64,000 nt of DNA from Fulvimonas soli. Its GTDB lineage: Bacteria; Pseudomonadota; Gammaproteobacteria; Xanthomonadales; Rhodanobacteraceae. Under the pieces are notes generated by a model. The model had not been told where the DNA came from and searched no databases. It saw only the letters and a list, made by a program, of their open reading frames with translations. Made by a program: the position numbers and the translations under genes. The stretch spans positions 186,001 through 250,000 of the forward strand of contig NZ_QGHC01000008.1 of the NCBI RefSeq assembly GCF_003148905.1, given 5' to 3'. Position 1 is the first letter of the stretch, and every line of letters starts with the position of its first letter. Shown one piece after another: positions 27,462 through 36,754 of this stretch.

Positions 27462-29285
27462 ATGCACCGACGCGACCTGCTCAAGGCGGCCCTGGCCATG
27501 CCCCTGCTGCCCCTCGCCGCCCGCTGGGCGCCCGCCGCCGCCCGCGGCACGGCCGCCGGCGCGGCGGCGGCGGCGCGCGTGCGTCCCGGCGACCCGGGCT
27601 GGCCGGGCGCGGCCGAATGGGATGCGCTCCGTCGCCAGGTCGGCGGCCGCCTGCTGCGGCCGCATTCGCCGTTCGCCGATTGCGCCGGCGGCTGCCGGGA
27701 CGCGCTCAGGCTGCTGGGCAACCCGTTCGCGCTCGGCGACGACCCGGCGCTGACCCAGACCAGCGGCTGGGCCGGGGCCTGGCGCTCGCAGCCCAGCGCC
27801 TATGCGGTGGCGGCCGAGCGCGAGGAGGACGTGACCGCCGCGGTCGCGTTCGCCCGCCGCCACCGGCTGCGGCTGGTGGTGAAGGGCGGCGGGCACAGCT
27901 ACCAGGGCACCTCGCAGGCGCCCGACTCGCTGCTGGTGTGGACCCGCCGCATGAACCGCTGCACCCTGCACGACGCCTTCGTGCCGGAGGGCTGCGCCGG
28001 CATGGTCGCGCCGACTCCGGCGGTGACCGTGCAGGCCGGCGCGCTGTGGGCCGACGCCTACCACGCGGTGACCACCCGCGCCGGCCGCTACGTGCAGGGC
28101 GGCGGCTGCACCACCGTCGGCGTGGCCGGGCTGGTGCAGAGCGGCGGCTTCGGCAGCTTCTCCAAGCGCTTCGGCACCGCCGCGTCGAACCTGCTCGAGG
28201 CGCGCGTCGTCACCGCCGACGGCGTGGCGCGCACGGTCAACGCGCGCCGCGAGCCGGAGCTGTTCTGGGCGCTCAAGGGCGGCGGGGGCGGCAGCCTGGG
28301 CGTGCTCACCGAGCTGACCCTGCGCACCTTCGACCTGCCCGAATGGTTCGGCGCGGTGCTCGGCCGCATCAGCGCGCGCTCCGGCGAGGCGATGCGCGCG
28401 CTGATCGCCAGGGCGATGGCGTTCTACGCCGAGGCGCTGCACAACCCGCACTGGGGCGAGCAGCTGGCCTTCCAGGGCGACAGCCTGCGGATTTCGATGG
28501 TGTTCCAGGGCATGGACCAGGCCGCGGCCGAGCGCACGTGGGCGCCGTTCCTGGACTGGGTGAAGGCGCGCCCGGAGTACCGCTTCGCCGAGCCGGTGCG
28601 CGTCCTCGCGCTGCCCGCGCGGCATTTCTGGGACCTCGACTACTTCCGCCGGCACGCGCCGGAGCTGATGGTCCCCGACGACCGCCCCGGCGCGCCGGCC
28701 CACCACGGCGTATGGGCCGGCGACCGCGAGCAGGTCGGCTGGTTCATCCACGCCTTCCAGTCGGCCTGGCTGCCGCAGTCGCTGCTGTCGCCCGCGCGGC
28801 GCGGCGCGCTGGCGGATGCGCTGTTCGACGCCGCGCGGCAGTGGCACGTCTCGCTGCACTTCAACAAGGGCCTGGGCGGCGGCGACCCGGCGGCGGTCGC
28901 GCGCGCCCGCGACACCGCCACCCATCCGCAGGCGACCGAGGCGTTCGCGCTGGCGATCTGCGCCGCCGCGGGCGACCCGGCCTTCCCGGGCATGCCCGGG
29001 CCGGGGCCGGACCTGGCCCGGGCCCGCCAGCGCGCCGCGGCGGTGGACCGCGCGATGGACGCGCTGCGCCGGGTCGCGCCGCAGGCCGGCTCCTACGTCT
29101 CGGAGAGCGACTACTTCCTGCGCGACTGGCCGCAGCGCTTCTGGGGCGCGAACCACGCGCGGCTGGCCGCGGCCAAGCGCCGCTACGACCCCGAGGGCCT
29201 GTTCTTCGTGCACCACGGCGTGGGCAGCGAAAGCTGGAGCGCGGACGGCTTCGCGCGCCGCCCCGGCGCGGAGGCGCGCGCATGA
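27462..29285 (+). CDS. Secreted FAD-linked oxidase, berberine-bridge-enzyme type
   Basis: A 607-residue exported oxidase. It begins with a Tat-like signal (RRDLLKAALAMPLLPLAARWAPAAA) followed by the PCMH-type FAD-binding domain. The family's flavin attachment sites are present: His145 in KGGGHSYQG and Cys216 in QGGGCTTVGVAG, so the flavin may be bicovalently bound. The C-terminal BBE motif is DYFLRDWPQRFWGANHARL followed by KRRYDPEGLFFVHHGVGS. Enzymes of this family oxidise sugars, alcohols or alkaloids. It overlaps the acyltransferase gene by 4 bp (ATGA). Confidence 0.9.
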   Translation: MHRRDLLKAALAMPLLPLAARWAPAAARGTAAGAAAAARVRPGDPGWPGAAEWDALRRQVGGRLLRPHSPFADCAGGCRDALRLLGNPFALGDDPALTQTSGWAGAWRSQPSAYAVAAEREEDVTAAVAFARRHRLRLVVKGGGHSYQGTSQAPDSLLVWTRRMNRCTLHDAFVPEGCAGMVAPTPAVTVQAGALWADAYHAVTTRAGRYVQGGGCTTVGVAGLVQSGGFGSFSKRFGTAASNLLEARVVTADGVARTVNARREPELFWALKGGGGGSLGVLTELTLRTFDLPEWFGAVLGRISARSGEAMRALIARAMAFYAEALHNPHWGEQLAFQGDSLRISMVFQGMDQAAAERTWAPFLDWVKARPEYRFAEPVRVLALPARHFWDLDYFRRHAPELMVPDDRPGAPAHHGVWAGDREQVGWFIHAFQSAWLPQSLLSPARRGALADALFDAARQWHVSLHFNKGLGGGDPAAVARARDTATHPQATEAFALAICAAAGDPAFPGMPGPGPDLARARQRAAAVDRAMDALRRVAPQAGSYVSESDYFLRDWPQRFWGANHARLAAAKRRYDPEGLFFVHHGVGSESWSADGFARRPGAEARA

Positions 29286-30526
29286 ACCGCCGCCACGACA
29301 TCGACGCGCTGCGCGTGCTGGCCTTCGGCCTGCTGATCCTCTACCACGCCGGCATGCTCTACGTGGCGCCGGCGGCCGATTGGGGCTTCCACCTCAAGAG
29401 CGGCCATCTGGCCGAATGGCTGCAGTACCCCATGCTGTTCCTCAACCGCTGGCGGATGGAGCTGCTGTTCCTGGTCTCCGGCCTGGCCGTGCACTTCCTG
29501 CGCGGGCGCCTGCGCCTGCCCGCGCTGGCGTGGAAGCGCACGGTGCGCCTGCTGCTGCCGCTCGTCTTCGGCATGCTGGTGGTGGTCCCGGTCCAGCCCT
29601 ACGTGCAGGGCCGCGCCGAGCACGCCCTCGCGCCCGGCTTCCTGGCCTTCCTGCCGCACTACTGGACGCACGGCTACCGCGACTGGGGCCTGACCTGGAA
29701 CCACCTGTGGTACCTGCCCTACCTGTGGCTGTACACGATGGCGCTGCTCGCGCTGCTGCCGGCGCTGGAATCGCCGGCCGGCCGGCGGCTGCGCGCGGGC
29801 GCGGCGAGGCTGCGCGGCTGGCCGCTCCTGATCCTGCCCGCGCTGCCGCTGCTCGCCCTCGGCACGCTGCTGCGCGGCTACCCGGAGACGCACGCGCTGG
29901 TCGGCGACTGGTGGGCGCACGCGATCTACGCCACGGTGTTCCTGTACGGCTACCTGATCGGCACCGACGCCGCGCTGTGGAACGAGTTCGCGCGGCTGCG
30001 CCGGCGCTCGCTCGCGCTCGCGCTGGCCTGCTTCGCGGCCTACCTGTTCCTGGACAAGTTCGCCGGCCGCCTGCTCGCGCAGCAGGCGCTGGCGGCCTGG
30101 GTGGAGCCGGCCGGCGTCGCGCTGTGGCGCGCCACGCGCTACTTCTACCTGTGGAGCGCCATCGCCGCCGTGCTCGGCTGGGGCCATGCATGCCTCAACC
30201 GCCCGTTCCGCTGGCTGCCGTATGCGCGCGAGGCGGTGTATCCCTGGTACATCCTGCACCAGAGCGTGCTGCTGGCCTGCGCGGCCTGGCTGATCCCGCG
30301 CCGTCTCGGCCCGGTGCTGGAGCCTGGCCTGCTGCTGCTCGGCACGGTGGCCGGCTGCGCCCTGCTGCACGAGGGCATCCGCCGCGTGCGCTGGCTGCGG
30401 CCGCTGTTCGGGCTGGACAGCCGCGCGCCGTCCGGCGGCCGCGCCGCGCCACCCGCGGCCCGGCCGGCCGAGCGCGCGAAAGCCTGCGAGCCGGCGCGCG
30501 CCGTCATCCCGGGGACGACGGAATGA
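29282..30526 (+). CDS. Acyltransferase-3 family membrane protein
   Basis: A 414-residue polytopic membrane protein of the acyltransferase-3 (OafA/NodX-like) family. The N-terminal RHDIDALRVLAFGLLILYHAGM holds the family's R...H motif in the first helix, and about ten hydrophobic segments follow. Members transfer acetyl or other acyl groups to surface sugars or lipids. The last 30 residues are Arg/Ala/Pro rich and unlike the family, possibly an extension gained where the stop abuts repeat DNA. The start codon overlaps the oxidase stop. Confidence 0.88.
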   Translation: MNRRHDIDALRVLAFGLLILYHAGMLYVAPAADWGFHLKSGHLAEWLQYPMLFLNRWRMELLFLVSGLAVHFLRGRLRLPALAWKRTVRLLLPLVFGMLVVVPVQPYVQGRAEHALAPGFLAFLPHYWTHGYRDWGLTWNHLWYLPYLWLYTMALLALLPALESPAGRRLRAGAARLRGWPLLILPALPLLALGTLLRGYPETHALVGDWWAHAIYATVFLYGYLIGTDAALWNEFARLRRRSLALALACFAAYLFLDKFAGRLLAQQALAAWVEPAGVALWRATRYFYLWSAIAAVLGWGHACLNRPFRWLPYAREAVYPWYILHQSVLLACAAWLIPRRLGPVLEPGLLLLGTVAGCALLHEGIRRVRWLRPLFGLDSRAPSGGRAAPPAARPAERAKACEPARAVIPGTTE

Positions 30527-30894
30527 GGATGGCGGCCGCGTTTCGCGGAGCCGTCTGCGCGCGGGCCAAGGAAGAGTGGACATCGGTCCACGGCGGCGCG
30601 GCATGGCGGGATTGGCCGATGTTCTGGGCATCGCGGCCGCAGGCCGCTCCCGCAAGGCTGGCGAGGTCCCCTGGGGAGCGGCCTCCGGCCGCGATCAGCC
30701 TGATGCGAAGCCGCCCAGGGCCTCGATGCCAGGCCCGCCGAGTCCACGCCCCAGCGCCGGTGGTCGAGCACGGCGGTGCCTGGCCGGAGAAACACGGGAA
30801 GCGATGGAAGAACGGCAAGCGCTGCCTCCACGCCCGCGCACGCTTCATCCTGCCGGCCTTCCTGGCGCTCTCCCTCGATGATTTGAACAGGCCC
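30527..30894. repeat. Composite repeat element, copy B (with REPIN)
   Basis: This 368-bp element exactly fills the gap between the stop codons of the acyltransferase and DUF3247 genes. It aligns with copy A (56884-57249): GCCGTCTGCGCGCGGGCC, then GCATGGCGG, an inverted REP pair (30630-30653 and 30673-30695), and the right part GGAAGCGATGGAAGAACGGC with ...CTGCCTCCACGCCCG. It ends TTTGAACAGGCCC, the complement of copy A's left end GCCTGTTCA. The outer 12 bp of the left end are missing. No gene. Confidence 0.8.
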
Positions 30895-31197
30895 TCAGGT
30901 CTCGCTGCCCAGCGTCGAGTCCAGGTGCTCGACGCGGGCGATCTGGTCGAGCCAGACGAAGCGGCTCCAGCCGCCGATGCCGCGGTGGTCCAGCCGCACC
31001 ACGCCGTTGAAGCCCTCGCGCTCCTCGGCGTCGCGGAACAGCTGCACGTTGGGGCGCTCGCAGATGAAGCCGTCGCAGCGGCTGCCGTCCTTGAGCGACA
31101 GCCGCACGTGGCCGTTGGTGGGAAGTTCGCGCACCAGCGCTTCCAGGTGATGGATGCTGGCCTGGTCGGTGTAGACGTGCTCGGCCTGGCGGCCCAT
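30895..31197 (-). CDS. DUF3247 family protein
   Basis: A 100-residue cytoplasmic protein. The sequence HVYTDQASIHHLEALVRELPTNGHVRLSLKDGSRCDGFICERPNVQLFRDAEEREGFNGVVRLD with a C-terminal WSRFVWLDQIARVEHLDS matches DUF3247, a small beta-rich family mostly found in Xanthomonadales; an Sm-like fold has been described for a protein of this type, and RNA binding is a possibility, not shown. The ATG at 31197 was chosen because the longer frame enters the start region of the divergent MFS gene with atypical composition. Its stop abuts repeat copy B. Confidence 0.82.
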   Translation of the reverse strand: MGRQAEHVYTDQASIHHLEALVRELPTNGHVRLSLKDGSRCDGFICERPNVQLFRDAEEREGFNGVVRLDHRGIGGWSRFVWLDQIARVEHLDSTLGSET

Positions 31198-31420
31198 GGC
31201 GATGCCTGCGAAGGGAGAACGGCGCGCAGGGTAGCGCGGCGCGCGGCAAGGGCCGGTCAAGGCCGCGCGAGCCGGGCGTGAAGCGCACCACATTTTTTTC
31301 GCGTCGCCCCGGCCGGTTCTTCCCGCCCTCGTCATGCGCCACGCGGCAACGCGGCGGCCGCCGCCGCGCGGCGCGGGCCGTTTCCACGATAATGCGCGCT
31401 CCCCGCCCGGAATCCCCCGC

Positions 31421-32695
31421 ATGGCCGCCCCCGCCGCTTCGCCCGACCCGACGCACTCGCTGCTGCGCCATCCCGCCTTCGTGCAGTTCTGGTTCGCCCG
31501 CATCGCCTCGGGCTTCGGCTTCCAGATGCTGTCGGTGGCGGTGGGCTGGCAGATCTACGCGATCACCGGGCGCGCGCTCGACCTCGGCCTGATCGGCCTG
31601 GTGCAGTTCTTCCCCTCGGTGCTGCTGGCGCTGCCGGCCGGGCACATGGCCGACCAGTTCGAGCGCCGCCGCGTGGTGCTGTACGGGCAGATCGTGGAAC
31701 TGCTCGCGGTGGCGCTGCTGGCGGCGCTGACCCTGCTCGGCGCGGTCCACGAGCTCGGCATCCTGCTGCTGGTGTTCGCCATCAGCACCGCCAAGGCGTT
31801 CGAGTCGCCCTCGATGCAGTCGATGCTGCCCGCGCTGGTGCCGGCGGAGATCCTGCCGCGCGCGGTGGCCTCCAGCGGCTCGGCGTTCCAGGCGGCGATG
31901 ATCCTCGGCCCGGCGGTGGGCGGCGTGCTGTACGTGGCCGGCCCCGGCGTGGTGTACCTGAGCGCGGCCGCGCTGTACCTCGTCGCCACCGTGCTGGTCG
32001 CGCGGCTGCGCTACGAGCAGGCGCAGCCGAAGCGCGAGCCGGCCACGCTGAAGACGCTGTTCGCCGGCGTGCACTTCATCCGCGAGCGCAAGGACATCCT
32101 CGGCGTGATCTCGCTGGACCTGTTCGCGGTGCTGCTGGGCGGCGCCACCGCGCTGCTGCCGATCTTCGCCAGGGACATCCTGCACACCGGGCCGTGGGGC
32201 CTGGGCATCCTGCGCGCCGCGCCGGCGGTGGGCGCGCTGCTGATGTCGCTGTGGCTGTCGCGGCACGACCTGCAGCGCCGCGTGGGCATGGTGATGTTCG
32301 GCTCGGTGGCCGGCTTCGGCGCGGCCACGCTGGTGTTCGCGGTGTCCAGCTCGCTGTGGCTGTCGGTGGCCGCGCTGTTCGCCGCGGGCGCGTTCGACAT
32401 GGTGAGCATGGTGATCCGCGGCTCGCTGGTGCAGCTGGACACGCCCGACGCGATGCGCGGGCGCGTCAACGCGGTCAATGGCATCTTCATCAACACCTCC
32501 AACCAGCTCGGCGAGTTCGAGTCGGGCCTGCTCGCCGCCTGGCTGGGCGCGGTGGGCGCCACCGTGGTCGGCGGGCTGGGCACGCTGGCGGTGGTGGGAC
32601 TGTGGATGCTGCTGTTCCCGGGCCTGCGCCGGCGCCAGCGCCTGCAGCTGGAGGACCCCGCCAACGAGGCGCTGGGTACCGCCGAATCGGTGTAA
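31421..32695 (+). CDS. Major facilitator transporter, MFS_3 (EntS-like exporter) type
   Basis: A 424-residue 12-helix transporter. The N-terminus LLRHPAFVQFWFARIASGFGFQMLSVAVGWQIY and the loop ADQFERRRVVLYGQ between helices 2 and 3 match the MFS_3 group that includes the enterobactin exporter EntS. Substrate unknown; the adjacent esterase and glycosidase suggest a secreted or carbohydrate-linked compound only by position. ATG at 31421 follows a GATAAT -10-like box at 31388-31393. Confidence 0.88.
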   Translation: MAAPAASPDPTHSLLRHPAFVQFWFARIASGFGFQMLSVAVGWQIYAITGRALDLGLIGLVQFFPSVLLALPAGHMADQFERRRVVLYGQIVELLAVALLAALTLLGAVHELGILLLVFAISTAKAFESPSMQSMLPALVPAEILPRAVASSGSAFQAAMILGPAVGGVLYVAGPGVVYLSAAALYLVATVLVARLRYEQAQPKREPATLKTLFAGVHFIRERKDILGVISLDLFAVLLGGATALLPIFARDILHTGPWGLGILRAAPAVGALLMSLWLSRHDLQRRVGMVMFGSVAGFGAATLVFAVSSSLWLSVAALFAAGAFDMVSMVIRGSLVQLDTPDAMRGRVNAVNGIFINTSNQLGEFESGLLAAWLGAVGATVVGGLGTLAVVGLWMLLFPGLRRRQRLQLEDPANEALGTAESV

Positions 32696-32730
32696 CGCAC
32701 GTAACGGTGGGCGGCGCGGCGGCGGGCCGC

Positions 32731-32736
32731 TACGAT
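32731..32736 (+). promoter_or_regulatory. TACGAT -10 box for a leaderless esterase transcript
   Basis: TACGAT ends seven bases before the esterase ATG (32743), so initiation at the normal distance would begin at or next to the start codon. No Shine-Dalgarno sequence is visible. The same layout occurs before the DUF4124 gene (TACAAT at 63093-63098, ATG at 63106). Confidence 0.4.
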
Positions 32737-32742
32737 CGGCGG

Positions 32743-34362
32743 ATGACCACGCTCCCGCTCCTGCGCGCCGCCGGCGCCGTCCTCGCCCTGTCCCTGCTCC
32801 CGCCCGCCGCGCCGGCCGCCGACGGCCCGCGCATCCTGGTCAGCTTCAGCCGGCAGGCGCGCGCCGAGCCGGTGACCGGGCGCGTGTACGTGGCGGTCAG
32901 CCGCGACGCCGGCAAGCCGCCGATCGAGGAGGCCGACGTCACCGGCGTGCCGCTGTTCGGCCACGACGTGACCGCGCTGGCGCCGGGCCAGGCCGCGGCG
33001 ATCGACGCCGACGACGCCGGCGCACCCCTGACCAGCCTGCGCCAGCTGCCCGCCGGCGACTACTGGATGCAGCCCTTCGTCAACGTCTATACCGAGTTCA
33101 GGCGCGCCGACGGCCACACCGTGTGGCTGCACATGGACCAGTGGGAAGGCCAGGACTGGAAGCACTCGCCCGGCAACCTCTACGGCAAGCCGGTGAAGGT
33201 GCACTACGACCCGGCCTCGCCCGAACCGCTGCACCTGGTCGCCGACCGGGCGATTCCGCCGATCCCGTTCCCCAAGGACACGCCCTACGTCAAGCGCTTC
33301 CGCATCCGGAGCAAGCTGCTGAGCGCCTGGTGGGGCCACCCGATCTACCTGGGCGCCACCGTGCTGCTGCCGCGCGGCTACGACAGGCACCCGGACGTGC
33401 GCTACCCGGTGATCTACGAGCAGGGCCACTTCTCCACCGCCGCGCCGTTCGGCTTCGAGCGCAGGGATTCGCCGTTCCGGGCCTTCTGGCTCGACCCGGC
33501 GAAGAAGGCGCGCGTCATCGCGGTGACCTTGCAGCACCCCTCGCCCTACTACGACGACTCCTACGCGGTGAATTCCGCCAACGAGGGCCCTTACGACGAC
33601 GCCATCCAGCAGGAGCTGCTGCCGGAGATCGCCCGGCGCTTCCGCACCATCGAGCAGCCGTGGGCGCGCATCCTCACCGGCGGCTCCACCGGCGGCTGGA
33701 TCGCGGTGGCGCAGCAGCTGTTCCATCCCGCGTTCTACGGCGGCAGCTTCGCGCTGTGCCCGGATGCGCTGGACTTTCGCCACCACCAGGTGGTGAACAT
33801 CTACGACGACGCCAACGCCTACTGGATCGACAAGGGCTGGATGAAGGTCGAGCGCGTGGACATGCGCCAGCCGGACGGCAACATCAAGGCGATGATGAAG
33901 GACGAGAACTGGTACGAGCTGGCGGTGGGCGACCACGACCGCTCCGGCGGCCAGTGGGACATCTGGGAGGCCGCCTTCGGCCCGGTCGGCGCGGACGGCT
34001 ATCCGCAGCGCCTGTGGGACAAGCGCACCGGCGTCATCGACCACGCCGTCGCCGCCTACTGGAAGCAGCATTTCGACCTGCGCCATCTCCTCGAAACGCA
34101 TTGGTCCACGCTGGGCCCGCAGGTGGCCGACAAGCTGCACATCTACGTCGGCGACATGGACACCTACAACCTCAACATGGGCGTGCGGGCGATGGACGCC
34201 TTCCTCAAGTCCGCGCGCGACCCGGCCTTCGCGGGCACCGTCACCTACCAGCCGATGGCGCCGCACTGCTGGGGACCGCGCGGCGACGTGCTCTACGGCA
34301 CGATGACCGGCTTCATCGAGGAACACGCCCCGAAGGACGCGCCAACGAACTGGATCTACTGA
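32743..34362 (+). CDS. Secreted alpha/beta-hydrolase esterase
   Basis: A 539-residue exported hydrolase of the putative esterase (enterochelin-esterase-like/feruloyl-esterase-like) family. After a signal peptide (LLRAAGAVLALSLLPPAAPAAD) there is an N-terminal beta-type domain (to about residue 200) and an alpha/beta hydrolase domain with LLPRGYDRHPDVRYPVIYEQGHF and the nucleophile elbow GGSTGGW (Ser315). A late His in APHCWGPRGDVL is a candidate for the triad. It is followed 74 bp later by a GH43 glycosidase gene, so release of ester groups from a polysaccharide is plausible. The start lies immediately after a -10 box. Confidence 0.82.
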   Translation: MTTLPLLRAAGAVLALSLLPPAAPAADGPRILVSFSRQARAEPVTGRVYVAVSRDAGKPPIEEADVTGVPLFGHDVTALAPGQAAAIDADDAGAPLTSLRQLPAGDYWMQPFVNVYTEFRRADGHTVWLHMDQWEGQDWKHSPGNLYGKPVKVHYDPASPEPLHLVADRAIPPIPFPKDTPYVKRFRIRSKLLSAWWGHPIYLGATVLLPRGYDRHPDVRYPVIYEQGHFSTAAPFGFERRDSPFRAFWLDPAKKARVIAVTLQHPSPYYDDSYAVNSANEGPYDDAIQQELLPEIARRFRTIEQPWARILTGGSTGGWIAVAQQLFHPAFYGGSFALCPDALDFRHHQVVNIYDDANAYWIDKGWMKVERVDMRQPDGNIKAMMKDENWYELAVGDHDRSGGQWDIWEAAFGPVGADGYPQRLWDKRTGVIDHAVAAYWKQHFDLRHLLETHWSTLGPQVADKLHIYVGDMDTYNLNMGVRAMDAFLKSARDPAFAGTVTYQPMAPHCWGPRGDVLYGTMTGFIEEHAPKDAPTNWIY

Positions 34363-34436
34363 CGCCATGCGCCGGGCGAGGCGGATCGCCCCGCCTCGCC
34401 GCGCCCCCGCCCCGCCACGCACCCGGACCGATCGCC

Positions 34437-36269
34437 ATGCCCGCCATCTCCCGCCTCGCGGCCGCCGCCACGCTGGGCCTCGCATGCGCGGCCGCCGCCG
34501 CGAACGGCGCGCCCGGCCGCACCTGGGCCAACCCGATCGACATCGACTACCGCTACAACTACGAGCAGATGAACGAGGGCGTCTCGTACCGCACCGGCGC
34601 GGACCCCGCCTTCGTCCGCTACCGCGGCGCCTACTACCTGTTCCAGACCCTGGCCGACGGCTACTGGCGCTCGGACGACCTGGTGCACTGGACCTTCGTG
34701 AAGCCCGACCGCTGGCCCTTCGACGGCCCGGTGGCGCCGGCGACGCTGGTGGCGGACGACAAGCTGTTCCTGATGCAGGCGGCGATGGAGCCCAGGCCGC
34801 TGCTCTATTCCACCGACCCCGACCATGGCCGCTGGGACTTCTGGACGCGCCTGCTGCCGCCGATCCCCGGCGCCACGCCCGCCGGCCACGAGGCGGAGAT
34901 GAAGCCGGGCGACCAGCCGCCCGGCCCGTGGGACCCGGGCCTGTTCCGCGACGACGACGGCAAGGTGTACCTCTACTGGGGCTCGTCCAACGTGTTCCCG
35001 CTGTACGGCATCGGCGTGGACCTGGCGCTCGACCGGACGGCCGAGGGCGAGGGCAAGCGCGTGCGCTTCCTCGGCAAGCCGCGGCCGCTGCTCGCCCTGC
35101 ACCCGGACCGGCATGGCTGGGAGCGCTTCGGCCCGGACCACACCGACGACAGGACCGTGCCCTACGTCGAGGGCGCCTGGATGAACAAGCACCGCGGCAC
35201 CTACTATCTGCAGTACGCCGCGCCCGGCACCGAGTACAACGTCTACGCCACCGGCGTGTACACCGCCGACGCGCCGCTGGGGCCGTTCCGCTACGCGCCG
35301 TACAACCCGGTGGGCTACAAGCCCGGCGGCTTCGTGGTGGGCGCCGGCCACGGCTCCACCTTCGAGGACGCCTACGGCAACGACTGGAACGCCGGCACCA
35401 TGTGGGTGGCGGTGAACTGGCGCTTCGAGCGGCGCATCGACCTGTTCCCCGCCGGCTTCCACGAGGACGGCCAGATGTGGGTGGACACGCGCTTCGGCGA
35501 CTTCCCGCAGCGCATGCCCGACCACAGGCTCGGGCCCGGCGAGAGCACCTTCACCGGCTGGATGCTGCTGTCCTGGCGCAAGCCCGCCAGCGCCTCCAGC
35601 GCACTGCCCGGCCACGGCCCGGAGCTGGCCACCGACGAGGACGTGCGCAGCTACTGGGTGGCGGCCAGCGACGCGCCCGGCCAGACGCTCACCCTCGACC
35701 TCGGCGGCCCGCGCACGGTGCGCGCGGTGCAGGTGAACTTCGCCGACTACCAGGCCGGCCGCTACGGCGACGCGCCGGACATCGTGGCGCAGTTCAAGCT
35801 CGAAGGCTCGGCCGACGGCGCGCACTGGAGCACGCTGGCCGACCTCTCGCGCGAGACCCGCGACCGCCCCAACGCCTACGTCGAGCTGGACCGGCCCGCG
35901 CGCATCCGCTACGTGCGCTACGTGCACGGCCACGTCGGCGCGAGGCACCTGGCGATCTCCGACCTGCGCGTGTTCGGCAACGCCGACGGCCCCGCGCCGG
36001 CCGCGCCCGAGCTGCTCTCGGCCGCCCGCGGCAAGGACGCCCGCGACGCCACCATCACCTGGAAGCCGGTGCCCGGCGCGGTGGGCTACAACGTGCGCTG
36101 GGGCCTGGCCGCCGACCGCCTGCACGAGACCTACCAGGTGTTCGCCGACCACCCGACCACGCTGGAGCTGCGCTCGCTGAACAAGGGCGTGCGCTACGTG
36201 GTGGCGGTGGAGGCGTTCGACGAGCGCGGCGTGTCGCCGCTGTCCCGGACGCTGACGCTGTCGCCCTAA
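34437..36269 (+). CDS. Secreted family-43 glycoside hydrolase with CBM and FnIII domains
   Basis: A 610-residue secreted enzyme acting on arabinose/xylose-type polysaccharide chains by family inference. Order: signal peptide (to about residue 22), five-bladed propeller GH43 domain (about 30-380), an F5/8-type C (CBM32-like) domain (about 390-520, with TLTLDLGGPRTVRAVQVNFADYQ and IRYVRYVHGH) and a fibronectin type III domain (about 525-610). The three GH43 carboxylates are visible: Asp56 (GADPAFVRY), Asp166 (PWDPGLF) and Glu245 (VEGAW). Same strand and 74 bp after the esterase, forming a likely operon. Confidence 0.9.
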   Translation: MPAISRLAAAATLGLACAAAAANGAPGRTWANPIDIDYRYNYEQMNEGVSYRTGADPAFVRYRGAYYLFQTLADGYWRSDDLVHWTFVKPDRWPFDGPVAPATLVADDKLFLMQAAMEPRPLLYSTDPDHGRWDFWTRLLPPIPGATPAGHEAEMKPGDQPPGPWDPGLFRDDDGKVYLYWGSSNVFPLYGIGVDLALDRTAEGEGKRVRFLGKPRPLLALHPDRHGWERFGPDHTDDRTVPYVEGAWMNKHRGTYYLQYAAPGTEYNVYATGVYTADAPLGPFRYAPYNPVGYKPGGFVVGAGHGSTFEDAYGNDWNAGTMWVAVNWRFERRIDLFPAGFHEDGQMWVDTRFGDFPQRMPDHRLGPGESTFTGWMLLSWRKPASASSALPGHGPELATDEDVRSYWVAASDAPGQTLTLDLGGPRTVRAVQVNFADYQAGRYGDAPDIVAQFKLEGSADGAHWSTLADLSRETRDRPNAYVELDRPARIRYVRYVHGHVGARHLAISDLRVFGNADGPAPAAPELLSAARGKDARDATITWKPVPGAVGYNVRWGLAADRLHETYQVFADHPTTLELRSLNKGVRYVVAVEAFDERGVSPLSRTLTLSP

Positions 36270-36371
36270 CCGGCCGCGGGCCCCGTGCCCGCGCCGCGCG
36301 GCGGCGCCATCCACGCGGCGCTCACGCCGCTGGCGGCACGCTTGCCGCCCGGTGCCAAGGAGAATCCCGAC

Positions 36372-36689
36372 ATGAGCAGAATCCGCGAACTCGAGCGTCA
36401 TTTCGACGGCGCGCGCGAGCGCGTGCGCGACTACGCCGAAAGCGCTTCGGACGCCGCCGGCGAGCTGGCCGAGCGCGGCCGCCGCGCGGCGCGGCGCTTC
36501 GGCCACGGCGGCGACTACCGCCGCCGGCTGGTGCGCCTGGCCGAGGACATGGCCGACGAGGCCAACTACCAGTACCGCCGCGCGCGCCGCCACGTGCAGC
36601 GGCACCCGGTGGCCACCGCGGCCATCGTCGCCGGCACCGTGGGCGCCTTCCTGCTGCTGCGCCGGCTGTTCCGCGACGACGAGGAATGA
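36372..36689 (+). CDS. DUF883 family C-tail-anchored protein (ElaB/YqjD-like)
   Basis: A 105-residue protein: a long charged amphipathic helix (RIRELERHFDGARERVRDYAES... to about residue 75), a conserved HPVATAAIVAGTVGAFLLLRRLF C-terminal membrane segment, and a short acidic tail. This is the layout of DUF883, whose E. coli members YqjD/ElaB attach to the inner membrane and bind ribosomes in stationary phase. ATG at 36372 follows AAGGAGAA, an excellent ribosome site. Confidence 0.9.
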   Translation: MSRIRELERHFDGARERVRDYAESASDAAGELAERGRRAARRFGHGGDYRRRLVRLAEDMADEANYQYRRARRHVQRHPVATAAIVAGTVGAFLLLRRLFRDDEE

Positions 36690-36754
36690 GGTCCCGCCTC
36701 GCGGGGCCGGCGGCGTCCTTCCCGCCCGTCCGCCCCGCGGCGCTTCCCCTCCGG

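Noticed and set aside
31198-31503. Extended DUF3247 frame starting at 31503
   Set aside because: The extra 102 residues overlap the divergent MFS start and are Arg/Gly/Ala rich; the family begins at MGRQAEHVY (31197).
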